A model generated the notes under the pieces. That model worked only from the letters and a program-made list of their open reading frames with translations. It searched no databases and was not told the origin of the DNA. This document shows, piece by piece, positions 1-7,831 of a stretch of DNA of 64,000 nt (positions within the stretch are counted from its first letter, which is position 1; each line of letters starts with the position of its first letter). Location: NCBI GenBank assembly GCA_016649875.1, contig JAENWW010000001.1, positions 158,514 to 222,513 on the forward strand. The letters run 5' to 3'. The stretch is from Coriobacteriia bacterium (lineage in GTDB: Bacteria > Actinomycetota > Coriobacteriia > WRKU01 > JAENWW01). A program made the translations under genes and the position numbers.

Positions 1-132
1 AAGCAATGTCGGATGGACCTGCTCGGGCATGACACGAACGACCATGCCGATTTTCGATTCCTCTTCCACCGACAGCGTTTCGACTCCGGCCGCCTCAAGG
101 AGGCTATTTACGTGCGTCTGCTCGAGCTTCAA
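1..132 (-). CDS. nuoC: NADH-quinone oxidoreductase subunit C, 5' end only (partial)
   Basis: The first 44 codons of a gene that continues beyond the left edge. The start is a TTG at 132 preceded by GGAGG with a six-base spacer, inside the 3' end of nuoB, so the two genes overlap by 29 bases. The readable protein begins MKLEQTHVNSLLEAAG and stays open to base 1. NuoC is the usual gene after nuoA and nuoB and forms part of the peripheral arm of complex I. The fragment is too short to show a NuoC signature, so the name rests on position, frame and the good ribosome site. Confidence 0.6.
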   Translation of the reverse strand, partial: MKLEQTHVNSLLEAAGVETLSVEEESKIGMVVRVMPEQVHPTLL

Positions 133-610
133 GGCGCGCCTCCGTATTCTTATATATCTTCTCGCGAAGTTGCAAGAAAGCGTATTGGACTGATTCCGGC
201 CGCGGCGGGCAACCGGGAATATACACATCGACCGGGATGATTTCATCGACCCCTAAAACCACGTTGGGGTATTCGCGAAACGTTCCGCCCGAATTGGAGC
301 AGGCGCCCATGGATACGACGTATTTCGGATCGGGCATCTGGTCGTAGAGAGTTTTGACGACCTTGGCCATCTTGAGGTTGACGGTGCCTGCCACGATCAT
401 GACGTCGGACTGACGAGGGACTCCGCGAAAAAAGATACCGTGACGGTCAAAATCGAAGCGAGGGCCCGACGCGGCGATCATACCCTCGAGCGAACAGCAC
501 GCGATACCGAACGCCATATACCAAAGACTGCGCGCACGTGACCAATCGAAAAACTGTTCGCTTTTAATGAAAATCAATGAGTTTTCACCGAAAATTTTAT
601 CTAGTGCCAC
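104..610 (-). CDS. nuoB: NADH-quinone oxidoreductase subunit B
   Basis: A 168-residue NuoB, the subunit that carries cluster N2, the last [4Fe-4S] centre before quinone. The paired cysteines GIACCSLEG, the SMGACSNSGG segment and the VDVYIPGCPPRPE loop supply the cluster ligands and are all intact. The chosen start is GTG at 610, giving VALDKIFGEN; this overlaps the nuoA stop by ten bases. The reading frame stays open upstream, but that extension lies inside nuoA and has no NuoB character. The protein sits on the cytoplasmic face of the complex. It is co-transcribed with nuoA and, by overlap, nuoC. Confidence 0.93.
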   Translation of the reverse strand: MALDKIFGENSLIFIKSEQFFDWSRARSLWYMAFGIACCSLEGMIAASGPRFDFDRHGIFFRGVPRQSDVMIVAGTVNLKMAKVVKTLYDQMPDPKYVVSMGACSNSGGTFREYPNVVLGVDEIIPVDVYIPGCPPRPESVQYAFLQLREKIYKNTEARLEARADARK

Positions 611-960
611 TCGAGCGCCCCTTCCTTCCATGCATACGCGAGACCGCCCAGTAAAATGGCGACGAAGAGAAGCATCTCGATGAAAATGAACCAACCCGTG
701 CCCTCGGCACCGAAAGATACGGCCCACGGATACAAAAACACCGTCTCGATGTCGAATATGACATAAAGAATCGCGAACACGTAGTAACCGGCGCGAAACC
801 GGACCCACGGCTCCCCGATGGGGGCGACACCGCTTTCAAAGGTTACCTTTTTCCCCTCGGTCGGATTGGTCGGCGACAGTAGCCATGATGCCCCCATGCC
901 GATGCATGCGAATACAACACCAAGAATGAGAAAGGCAGCAACAACAATCTGCTCTGTCAA
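601..960 (-). CDS. nuoA: NADH-quinone oxidoreductase subunit A
   Basis: A 119-residue membrane subunit of complex I with three hydrophobic segments, near residues 5-28, 60-80 and 88-110, as is normal for NuoA. The family signature between helices 1 and 2 is present (YESG-like FESGVAPIGEP, then RFRAGYYVFAILYVIFDIE with the conserved acidic pair). The start is TTG at 960 behind AGGAGG with a five-base spacer. It is the first gene of the nuo operon, which runs leftwards out of the window. Only A, B and the start of C are seen, so whether the complex uses NADH or another donor cannot be told here. Confidence 0.94.
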   Translation of the reverse strand: MTEQIVVAAFLILGVVFACIGMGASWLLSPTNPTEGKKVTFESGVAPIGEPWVRFRAGYYVFAILYVIFDIETVFLYPWAVSFGAEGTGWFIFIEMLLFVAILLGGLAYAWKEGALEWH

Positions 961-1244
961 GATTACCTCCTAATATAAAAGAACACGACGTCTGGCGCAG
1001 ACATCTATATTACCAATTTATCGGAGGTTACCCCCCAAATACGAAGACATAGGGCGAAAGGGAATCGTCATTCCTGTGAATGGCAAATAGAGGCTGAAAT
1101 TACGGTTTAGACGATCTTGCTCCCGATAAACCGCAGTGCATCTGAGATTGATATGTTCACACTTCCCGCACATTTACTCTATAAACTCTTTACGCGCCTT
1201 TCATTATGACTCCACAGCCCATCTGTATAGTAAACAGTGTAGAA

Positions 1245-1334
1245 ATGGAAATCAATCCAGCTCCCGACCAAGCAGGTGGTGCTGCCTGGAAAAGAGATCG
1301 AGCAGGTGGTGCTGCTCGAAAGCCCCTTGCCTGA
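1245..1334 (+). other. possible 29-residue small ORF with an internal repeat
   Basis: A short open frame from ATG 1245 to TGA 1334. It contains a 15-base direct repeat (AGCAGGTGGTGCTGC at 1271-1285 and 1301-1315, period 30 bases) that encodes AGGAA twice, the second time flanked by arginines. There is no Shine-Dalgarno sequence in front of it. A hairpin and then a strong terminator follow within 100 bases, so the stretch may instead be a small non-coding RNA. No family is recognised. Confidence 0.25.
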
Positions 1335-1359
1335 GGCGAATGTGGTGATTCACCTCAGG
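1330..1359 (+). other. stem-loop of a putative small transcript
   Basis: CCTGAGGCGAAT (1330-1341) pairs with ATTCACCTCAGG (1348-1359), a 12-base stem with one C-A mismatch and a GTGGTG loop. The loop repeats the GGTGGTG core of the two upstream direct repeats. It begins within the last codons of the small open frame. No T-run follows directly, so it is not a terminator by itself. Confidence 0.45.
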
Positions 1360-1382
1360 ACATTTTCTTCATAGTATTGCCG

Positions 1383-1420
1383 GAAAAACGCTGCCAAGAG
1401 ACGGGCGGCGTTTTTCTTTG
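1383..1420 (+). terminator. intrinsic terminator upstream of tRNA-Thr
   Basis: GAAAAACGCTGCC (1383-1395) pairs with GGCGGCGTTTTTC (1404-1416) through a 13-base stem with one G-T pair and an eight-base loop, followed by TCTTTG. The A-run on the left arm would let it work in both directions. No conventional gene on the plus strand ends nearby, which points to a short plus-strand transcript starting around 1200-1240. Confidence 0.75.
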
Positions 1421-1478
1421 TCTGTGAAGTTAACTTTTCAAAAAGGTTACAGCGCTAGCGCGTATGGCGCTTCTTTGC

Positions 1479-1484
1479 TAGAAT
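1479..1484 (+). promoter_or_regulatory. candidate -10 box for tRNA-Thr
   Basis: TAGAAT lies ten bases upstream of the mature tRNA 5' end, the usual distance for a tRNA promoter. No good -35 hexamer is seen; a small inverted repeat (AGCGC at 1451-1455 with GCGCT at 1467-1471) occupies the spacer. Confidence 0.35.
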
Positions 1485-1494
1485 ACTCCTTCGT

Positions 1495-1570
1495 GCCGAT
1501 GTAGCTCAGTTGGTAGAGCACTTCACTCGTAATGAAGGGGTCAGGAGTTCGAGTCTCCTCATCGGCTCCA
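1495..1570 (+). tRNA. tRNA-Thr (anticodon CGT)
   Basis: The full cloverleaf can be folded by eye. The acceptor stem GCCGATG (1495-1501) pairs with CATCGGC (1560-1566), the discriminator is T, and CCA is encoded at 1568-1570. The D arm has GCTC AGTTGGTA GAGC. The anticodon stem CTTCA/TGAAG carries the loop CTCGTAA with anticodon CGT, reading ACG threonine codons. The T arm has GGAGTTCGAGTCTCC. Confidence 0.97.
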
Positions 1571-1963
1571 TGTTCTTTCTCAAGCACGCGGCTGCCGCCT
1601 AGTCGTGATATAGGCGAGGATTATCAGACAATCTTAAGCAAGAAATGGCGAGGAGAGGTCCGACGACAGCTGAAAGCCCAGCATGTTTGGACCAAGAGTC
1701 GGGAAAACACCGTGCTTCGCATTATCACTCGTGAAAGCGGTGGAAACCAGACGGCACGCAACGGAAGCTGCGTGGGGCTCCTCCAGTTCAACAACGGCTG
1801 GAAACATACCTATTCGAAAGCGTATTTCAAGAAGAAACATATCAAAGGTGCGTACCGCAAAGACGCACGACTCAGTGGCTCTTGGAGCATCCGCAGAGTG
1901 GCGCTCGTGTATAAAGTGGGCGGCAACGCGGCGGTTCGCAGGCACTGGATAGCAACCATTTAG
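1571..1963 (+). pseudogene. 5'-truncated lysozyme-like (SLT-type transglycosylase) remnant
   Basis: The frame from just after the tRNA to a stop at 1963 encodes a recognisable lysozyme-like fold: IITRESGGNQTARNG with the presumed catalytic glutamate, SCVGLLQFNNGW, then DARLSGSWS and AVRRHW at the end. Such proteins cleave peptidoglycan and are normally exported. Here there is no signal peptide. The only in-frame ATG (1532) lies in the tRNA anticodon arm, and the only later alternative is a GTG just before the catalytic motif, without a ribosome site. It is best read as a gene that lost its 5' end at the tRNA boundary. A leaderless short protein cannot be excluded. Confidence 0.55.
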
Positions 1964-1982
1964 CACGACGCGGCGAATGGAA

Positions 1983-4196
1983 TCAGAATCCGATTGCGTC
2001 CAGCACTAAACGGGCGATATTTCGTTCCTCGCCGACTGCAGGAAAGCTGTGAATATGAATCGCCGGATTGAAGTTGGCTTCGATGATCGCATAGGCGGAT
2101 TCAGAGTTCGTGCAATCTGCGATTATCATATCGATTCCGCAGAAAACGGCATCGAAAACACGGGACGCCGAAACGGCGATATCTTTGAAAATCGGTGAGA
2201 CGGCATCGGTCATGTCGATACTGTCCCCACCCGTACTGATATTCGAGTTCGACCGTAAAAATACCGTGTCCCCGGCAAAGGGGACACTCGCGGGAGTCAA
2301 ACCGCGACGTGCCAAGAATTCAATCTCCACCGAGCTCAAAGTGATATTTATCAAAGGCGTTTTATAGCCGGTGCTTCGATACGGATGCTCGTTCTTTCTC
2401 TCGACAAGTTCGGCAATCGTCGATTTCCCATCGCCCTCCACTTGCGCCGGGCTCCTCTGCAAAACTCCCGCCACGGCACCGTCGATGACTAAAAACCGAT
2501 ACTCCGGCCCCTCGATAAACTCCTCCACCAGCACGGTTCGGTCATACCCGAATGCCGAACCGGCCGCTTCGAGCAAATGCACGAGTGAAGTTCCCTTCGG
2601 AAACATGATGACTCCGAGCCCGAAGTTCGTCGACTTCGGTTTGACGACGCAGGGTAATCCCACATAATTCCGCAACGCCGCGCGAGCGTGCTCCTCGTCG
2701 AATTCGGCACCTGCCGGTACCCTGATACCGGCTTCGGATAACATTATTTTCGTAACCGATTTATTGTTCATGAGAAGCGGCGTGATGTAGGAATCGGCGC
2801 TCGTCTTCGTACATTGCTCGACATACTCCGTACGGTTCGAGGTGGACAGCCGAATTATATTGTCGTCTTTGTCGAGCGACTCGACTCTGATACCGCGCGT
2901 CAGGGCTTCCTTTATCAAAAGTTGCGTCGACATTTCCCACTCTTCAAATCCCGAAGTCAACCAGCGCTCATCGAAAGCAGCCTGCCTGTGCTCGAACGCG
3001 AGTTGCATGCCGGCTTCGATACATGAAGATTCCTCGGCGAGTTTTTTATACTGATAGGCGTACGTGAGGCGTGGCTCCAAAACACGGGCGATTGCCATTT
3101 CGATTGCGGAATAAACATCATAGCCGAGCGAGAGTCCCTGCGCCATCGTGCGCATATCGGAAAGAATATCTTGCGCCCAAATACGCATCGAAACCTCTTG
3201 CCCGTCACGCGACAAGGCCAAGTGAGGAGCCAATCCCCGCCCCGCCACGGTGGAAATGTTGTCATCGCCTGTAACCTGATACTCATCCGAAGAAAAATCT
3301 TCGTCCGCGAGAAGCAGATATAAAACAAACGCATGCAAGAAATCGAGATCGTACTCGGCGATGCCCGCCTCATCGAACGGGTTGAGGTCGAGCGCCCGAA
3401 TTTCAAGATACGATACGCCGTCTTTGCGCAAAGAGTCCAAAAGGTTTTCGACATCGTGCGGTTTGATGCGTATCTTCGAGTAAAGTTCCTTCGCCTCGGC
3501 GATATCTCCTCGATCGATGAACCGTTCTATACTTTCGATGTAGTTCTCAAGCGTTGAATAATCGGGGCAGAGCGTAATCGGGTTACAGTACCCGCAATCG
3601 CTGTTACGGACGGAAATTACCTCGTTGCGAGGAGTGGCGCCGGTCAAATAGACGAGGAGCCATCCGTATCGCAAAAAATTCCGTGCAACCTTCATGTATG
3701 CCACCGACGAACCGCCGAACGCATCGAGAAGGCGATTGTCGAATGAGAAATTATAATGAACGCCGGACAGCATCTGACGCGCCTTGCCGTACTTGACCCC
3801 GAGCGCCTCGCGATATGCGTGTGCCGCCCTACCCTTCTTTGTGTCGGAGTAGCGTGCCACCTCGATATCTTCGGGATTGCCCGGGAGACCGCAGGGAAGC
3901 GACTGCGGCCAGAGAAGTTCATCATTTTTTTTGCATTCGAGATTGACGATGCGTCGCAGGGCTCGGGCGAACATATACGTCTCATGAGCCGAGCTCGACG
4001 GAGGCGTGATAATCTCGGTCTGCTGCTCAGCATAGTCGACGGTGATATAGGGGTTTTCGAGTTTATCGCCGAATACGCTCGGATGGGGTGTTTTGGCGAT
4101 TTCTCCTCGCGTCGTCACGCGAATGCCTTCACACTCAATGCCAGTTTTAATTTCGAGGAAACTCAAAAGTTCTGAGGGTAATTTTTTCGTAGTCAT
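1983..4196 (-). CDS. gshF: bifunctional glutamate-cysteine ligase / glutathione synthetase
   Basis: A 737-residue protein of the GshF (GshAB) type, which makes glutathione from glutamate, cysteine and glycine in one polypeptide using two ATP. Residues 1 to about 450 resemble gamma-glutamylcysteine ligase (HYNFSF, GGSSVAYMKVARNFLRYGW, CPDYSTLENY). From about 470 on there is an ATP-grasp module (CVVKPKSTNFGLGV, VLVEEFIEGPEYR, then AIIEANFNPAIHIH near the end). The length fits the family's usual 750. It is the last gene of the operon, 15 bases after the acyl-CoA synthetase. There is no Shine-Dalgarno sequence; instead a TATAAT lies at 4208-4203, so a leaderless transcript starting at the ATG is possible. 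GshF is best known from Firmicutes and some Proteobacteria, so transfer is plausible. Confidence 0.88.
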   Translation of the reverse strand: MTTKKLPSELLSFLEIKTGIECEGIRVTTRGEIAKTPHPSVFGDKLENPYITVDYAEQQTEIITPPSSSAHETYMFARALRRIVNLECKKNDELLWPQSLPCGLPGNPEDIEVARYSDTKKGRAAHAYREALGVKYGKARQMLSGVHYNFSFDNRLLDAFGGSSVAYMKVARNFLRYGWLLVYLTGATPRNEVISVRNSDCGYCNPITLCPDYSTLENYIESIERFIDRGDIAEAKELYSKIRIKPHDVENLLDSLRKDGVSYLEIRALDLNPFDEAGIAEYDLDFLHAFVLYLLLADEDFSSDEYQVTGDDNISTVAGRGLAPHLALSRDGQEVSMRIWAQDILSDMRTMAQGLSLGYDVYSAIEMAIARVLEPRLTYAYQYKKLAEESSCIEAGMQLAFEHRQAAFDERWLTSGFEEWEMSTQLLIKEALTRGIRVESLDKDDNIIRLSTSNRTEYVEQCTKTSADSYITPLLMNNKSVTKIMLSEAGIRVPAGAEFDEEHARAALRNYVGLPCVVKPKSTNFGLGVIMFPKGTSLVHLLEAAGSAFGYDRTVLVEEFIEGPEYRFLVIDGAVAGVLQRSPAQVEGDGKSTIAELVERKNEHPYRSTGYKTPLINITLSSVEIEFLARRGLTPASVPFAGDTVFLRSNSNISTGGDSIDMTDAVSPIFKDIAVSASRVFDAVFCGIDMIIADCTNSESAYAIIEANFNPAIHIHSFPAVGEERNIARLVLDAIGF

Positions 4197-4202
4197 ACGA
4201 GT

Positions 4203-4208
4203 ATTATA
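4203..4208 (-). promoter_or_regulatory. possible internal -10 box giving a leaderless gshF transcript
   Basis: A perfect TATAAT hexamer on the minus strand ends seven bases before the gshF ATG at 4196, so transcription would begin at or next to the start codon. No convincing -35 element is seen, and the gene also follows its neighbour closely enough to be read through from the operon promoter. Confidence 0.3.
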
Positions 4209-4211
4209 ATC

Positions 4212-5903
4212 CTATTTTCTTGCTTCGTTTTCCGCCTGCTCAATGTTTTTCGCACGAATTTCGGCACGTTTTATCTTGCCGCCGACGGTTTTAGGCAATT
4301 CCTCGACGAACTCGACGATGCGGGGATATTTGTAGGGCGCCGTGGTGTGCTTGACGTGATCCTGCAGTTCTTTGACAAGCGCGTCGCTCGGTTCATATCC
4401 CTTCGCAAGAACGATCGTCGCTTTAACGACAAGGCCGCGTACCGAATCGGGAGCGGCGGTAACCGCACACTCGACGACCGCATCATGAACGACGAGCGCA
4501 CTCTCCACCTCGAAGGGTCCGATACGATAGCCGGAACACTTGATGACATCGTCGTTTCGACCGATGAAGGAGTAATAGCCGTCGCTGTCGCGCCACGCCA
4601 TGTCGCCGAGGTTGTAGACATCCCCGCCGACCGCCTCTTTCGTGCGCTCGGTATCGTGGTAATAACCGGTGAACAAGCCGGGAGGATATGCCTCCTTGAG
4701 CTTCGTGACGCAGATGGCGCCTTCCTCACCGTCTTCTGCGACGGAGCCGTCTTCGGTGAGAAGCGCGATGTTTTGCAAAGGTGAGGGCTTGCCCAAGGAT
4801 CCGGGGCGAGGCTCGACCCATGGAAATGTCGCAATCAAGACGATTGACTCACTTTGGCCGAACCCTTCACGAATTTTCTTTCCCGTCAGCACTTCCCATT
4901 TCTTGGTCACCTCGGCGTTGAGGGGCTCGCCGGCCGCGACGAAATTCTCCACGGAGGAAAGATCATATGCGGCGACATCTTCTTGCAGCATGAAGCGATA
5001 CATGGTCGGAGGAGCACAAAACGTCGTGAGTTTGTAATCTTGAATCATTTGCAACAGCTTGGCGGGAATAAACTTATCCATGTCATAGCCGAAAACGACC
5101 GCCCCGCAAATCCACTGACCGAAGATTTTTCCCCAACCGAACTTCGCCCAACCGGAATCGCTGACGCTCAGATGCAGCTTGTCCTCTTGCACTTGTTGCC
5201 AATAACGGGCGGTGATGATATGCCCGAGCGGATGAAGGTGGTTGTGGCGGACCATCTTCGCCAGACCGGTCGTTCCCGACGTGAAGTAAATCATCAAAGC
5301 ATCATCATTGGTCGTGGCACCCTCGCCCGTGGGGCGATTCCATGCCGGCGAGCCCTGTTCGATGAGATCGGCGATATCGATCCAACCCTCGCGCTTCCCG
5401 CCTGCGATGATTTTCGTGATCGGCGTACCGATTTCTTCTACGGCTTGTGAGGCTTGGCCGATGACATAATCGTCATCGACGCAAATGACCGTCTGAATCT
5501 CCGCACTTTTCATACGATAGACGATATCTTTGGTGGTGAGTTGAATGCTCCCCGGAATGACGACGGCGCCGATTTTCCAAAGTGCGCACGCAGCAATCCA
5601 ATACTCCCACCGACGACGCAGAATAAGCAGGATGACATCGCCCTTTTTGACGCCGCGTTCGGCAAGAGAACTTGCGAGACGATTCGAATACTCCGAGATT
5701 TCCCCGAATGAAAACGTGCGTTCACTGCCATGATCGTCACACCAGACCAGTGCCCGTTTATCGGGCTCGACGCGCGCCCATTCATCGACGACATCGTAAG
5801 AGAAGTTGAAGTTTTTCGGCATCTCGATTTTAAAGTTTTCAAAATAGTCCTCGTAAGAGTCGAACTCAGTACGTGGACAGTATTTATTCAATATGTGATC
5901 CAT
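4212..5903 (-). CDS. AMP-forming acyl-CoA synthetase (medium-chain type)
   Basis: A 563-residue enzyme of the ANL superfamily that would couple a carboxylic acid and CoA through an acyl-adenylate, or run in reverse to make ATP. It has the P-loop YFTSGTTGLAKM, the GEPLNAE and GFGQSES adenylate motifs, the FIGRNDDVIKCSGYRIGPFEVE hinge region, and near the C-terminus GGKIKRAEIR with the catalytic lysine. It lies twelve bases after an XRE-cupin regulator gene in the 2-oxoacid oxidoreductase operon, so its substrate is probably the acyl product of that enzyme. A second gene of this type at 10602 shares the same layout. AGGGG lies nine bases before the ATG. Confidence 0.88.
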   Translation of the reverse strand: MDHILNKYCPRTEFDSYEDYFENFKIEMPKNFNFSYDVVDEWARVEPDKRALVWCDDHGSERTFSFGEISEYSNRLASSLAERGVKKGDVILLILRRRWEYWIAACALWKIGAVVIPGSIQLTTKDIVYRMKSAEIQTVICVDDDYVIGQASQAVEEIGTPITKIIAGGKREGWIDIADLIEQGSPAWNRPTGEGATTNDDALMIYFTSGTTGLAKMVRHNHLHPLGHIITARYWQQVQEDKLHLSVSDSGWAKFGWGKIFGQWICGAVVFGYDMDKFIPAKLLQMIQDYKLTTFCAPPTMYRFMLQEDVAAYDLSSVENFVAAGEPLNAEVTKKWEVLTGKKIREGFGQSESIVLIATFPWVEPRPGSLGKPSPLQNIALLTEDGSVAEDGEEGAICVTKLKEAYPPGLFTGYYHDTERTKEAVGGDVYNLGDMAWRDSDGYYSFIGRNDDVIKCSGYRIGPFEVESALVVHDAVVECAVTAAPDSVRGLVVKATIVLAKGYEPSDALVKELQDHVKHTTAPYKYPRIVEFVEELPKTVGGKIKRAEIRAKNIEQAENEARK

Positions 5904-5915
5904 GGCGTTATACCC

Positions 5916-6467
5916 CTACTCTGCGATGACGGTGACGAATTTGGCGGGTGCCGTACTTGCGCATGCTTGCCCATGCGGATGCATGGGGTTGAAGTACGCG
6001 CTGTCTCCCGTCTCCAGCACAATCTCCTTGCCATCGAATGTGAGCGTTATCGCCCCTTCGAGCACGAGATTGAACTCTTGACCGCGGTGAGTCACAAGCT
6101 TTGCTTGGTCATCGCTGGGATCGAGTGTCACGAGTAGCGGTTGCATGATTTTTTTGTTATAGCGCCATGCGAGATCTTGGAAGTGGTACCCCGGATAACG
6201 GTCCACCACAAGACCGGCACCTTGCCTGACCACTTGAAACGTATCGAGCTTCGCATTCGAGCCCGTGAGAATCTCCGTCAGGTCCACACCGAATTTATGG
6301 GCCACATGGTAAAGCACGGAAATCGGCACATCGGCGCCGCTCTCCTCGTATGATGCATACTTTTCCACAGTGACGTCAAGATCGCTTGCCATCTCCTGCA
6401 CCGATACGTCGCAGGCTTCGCGAAGGCCTTTCAAACGTAATCCCAACTGCTCGAATTCGAGTGTCAT
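5916..6467 (-). CDS. XRE-family regulator with C-terminal cupin domain
   Basis: 183 residues. An N-terminal helix-turn-helix (about residues 5-62: LGLRLKGLREACDVSVQEMA then YASYEESGADVPISVLYHVA) is joined to a cupin barrel (about 100-183) with RGQEFNLVLEGAITL and the GDSAYFNPMHPHG metal-site region. Such proteins bind DNA and sense a small ligand through the cupin. The start is the ATG at 6467, with AGGA eight bases upstream; a longer frame upstream overlaps the preceding gene. Its place between korC and an acyl-CoA synthetase suggests it controls this operon in response to an acid or acyl-CoA. A related regulator is encoded divergently at 10003. Confidence 0.85.
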   Translation of the reverse strand: MTLEFEQLGLRLKGLREACDVSVQEMASDLDVTVEKYASYEESGADVPISVLYHVAHKFGVDLTEILTGSNAKLDTFQVVRQGAGLVVDRYPGYHFQDLAWRYNKKIMQPLLVTLDPSDDQAKLVTHRGQEFNLVLEGAITLTFDGKEIVLETGDSAYFNPMHPHGQACASTAPAKFVTVIAE

Positions 6468-6477
6468 AATCGTTATC

Positions 6478-7014
6478 CTAACTGTTGTAGCCGATGTTGA
6501 AAGCTTTTCGGTTCGGTTCAAGCAAATGTACGCGCTTGGGCGGAATGGACTTCACGATGGCGGCATCGAGTGCCTCGACGCTTACACACTCCGTCTCTTT
6601 GAGCACCTTTCCCACGAGCAACACGTTCGCCAAGCCTTTGAGGCCGGCTTCATCGCACGTTTCAGTCGCAGGCAACGAGAACACGGTCACGTCATCACGC
6701 TTCGGAACATCGGGCACCAGCATGCTATCGACAAACACTTTCCCCCCGGGAGCGACCTTATCGAAGAACATATCGAGGGAAGGCTGATTGAGGGCGACAA
6801 AAATATCGGGCTCGAGCACGAGTGGAGAGCCGATCGGAACATCGGAAAGACAAACACTGCAGTTGGCGGTGCCTCCGCGCATTTCCGGCCCGTAGCTGGG
6901 GAGCCACGTCACTTGGTCTTCTTCAATGAGACCCGCATATGCCAAAAGCTTGCCGGCGAACAGTACACCTTGGCCACCGAAACCGGCAAGAAGAATATTA
7001 TATGATTTCGCCAT
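6478..7014 (-). CDS. korC: 2-oxoacid:ferredoxin oxidoreductase, gamma subunit
   Basis: A 178-residue gamma subunit of the four-subunit 2-oxoacid:ferredoxin oxidoreductase family. The family start is clear (ILLAGFGGQGVLFAG), followed by SYGPEMRGGTANC. The start is ATG 7014, sharing its A with the TGA of the beta gene (TGATG); a GTG one codon upstream is the alternative. Together with korD, korA and korB it would convert a 2-oxoacid and CoA to acyl-CoA and CO2 while reducing ferredoxin. Whether the substrate is 2-oxoglutarate, a branched-chain or an aromatic 2-oxoacid cannot be decided from sequence alone, so the kor symbols are provisional (vor would be equally possible). Confidence 0.85.
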   Translation of the reverse strand: MAKSYNILLAGFGGQGVLFAGKLLAYAGLIEEDQVTWLPSYGPEMRGGTANCSVCLSDVPIGSPLVLEPDIFVALNQPSLDMFFDKVAPGGKVFVDSMLVPDVPKRDDVTVFSLPATETCDEAGLKGLANVLLVGKVLKETECVSVEALDAAIVKSIPPKRVHLLEPNRKAFNIGYNS

Positions 7015-7829
7015 CACTTCTCATCCTTTCCGCAGCTCAGACGCTCGCGCTTATCTGCAGCGCGGTCGTGAATGTTGTCGAACCCTTCAGCTTTGACATC
7101 GCGATACACTCCCAGCGGATAGTACGGAAGCATATTATCCCGCATCCACTGAAATGCATCTTGGGGGGATAGCCCCCAGTTCGTCGGACACGTCGACACG
7201 ATTTCGACGATGCTGTAGCCGACACCGGCGATTTGGTACTCGAACGCTTTCTTGATGGCGCGCTTGGCTTCATGGACGTGTTTGGGCGTATCGAGCGTGA
7301 CGCGTTGCGCCAAGGCGACACCGTCGAGTTCGGAAAGCAGTTCGACGACACGGATGGGATAGCCCGCCTGCATGACATCTCGCCCGAACGGAGAAGTCTG
7401 CGTGACTTGACCGGGAAGCGACGTCGGCGCCATTTGCCCGCCGGTCATACCGTAAATCGCGTTATTTATGAAGATGACGGTGATATTCTCACCGCGTGTA
7501 GCCGCATGAACCGTCTCGGCCATTCCGATTGACGCGAGGTCGCCGTCGCCCTGATAAGCGAAAACGACGTTGTCGGGATTGACGCGCTTGATACCGGTCG
7601 CCACCGCGGGAGCACGCCCGTGGGCCGCCTCGAACATATCGCAGGTAAAGAAGTCACAGGCCATGACCGAACAACCGACGGGAGCGACTCCGATGGTAGT
7701 GCCCTCTATACCGAGCTCGTCGATGATTTCGGCAATGAGCCTATGGGAAATACCATGTGTACACCCCGGACAATAAGAAAATACCGTGTCTTCGAGCGCA
7801 TCGGGGCGCTTGAAAATAATTTCACTCAT
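7014..7829 (-). CDS. korB: 2-oxoacid:ferredoxin oxidoreductase, beta (TPP-binding) subunit
   Basis: 271 residues. This subunit binds thiamine pyrophosphate: the GDGDLASIG segment followed by FINNAIYGMTGGQMAPTS gives the diphosphate and metal site. Cysteines in YCPGCTHG near the N-terminus and GCSVMACDFF match the extra conserved cysteines of this family. It ends with TGA overlapping the korC ATG and starts two bases after korA ends, so the three are translationally linked. The enzyme is cytoplasmic and oxygen-sensitive, and supplies reduced ferredoxin. Confidence 0.88.
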   Translation of the reverse strand: MSEIIFKRPDALEDTVFSYCPGCTHGISHRLIAEIIDELGIEGTTIGVAPVGCSVMACDFFTCDMFEAAHGRAPAVATGIKRVNPDNVVFAYQGDGDLASIGMAETVHAATRGENITVIFINNAIYGMTGGQMAPTSLPGQVTQTSPFGRDVMQAGYPIRVVELLSELDGVALAQRVTLDTPKHVHEAKRAIKKAFEYQIAGVGYSIVEIVSTCPTNWGLSPQDAFQWMRDNMLPYYPLGVYRDVKAEGFDNIHDRAADKRERLSCGKDEK

Positions 7830-7831
7830 GG

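Noticed and set aside
597..839. 80-codon minus-strand frame overlapping nuoA
   Set aside because: It lies entirely inside nuoA in another frame and has no ribosome site or recognisable domain.
961..1130. search for a nuo promoter upstream of nuoA
   Set aside because: TAATAT- and TATAGA-like hexamers exist on the minus strand near 1006-1011 but no -35 at a proper distance, so none is called.
1136..1348. 70-codon plus-strand frame across the repeat region before tRNA-Thr
   Set aside because: Cysteine- and arginine-rich shadow in the frame next to the small 29-codon frame; no Shine-Dalgarno and it ends in the hairpin.
1532..1534. ATG as the start of the transglycosylase-like gene
   Set aside because: The codon lies in the anticodon arm of tRNA-Thr, and the first 13 codons would be tRNA sequence.
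1634..1966. 110-codon minus-strand frame opposite the transglycosylase remnant
   Set aside because: The plus-strand frame has a clear lysozyme-like motif; the opposite frame has none.
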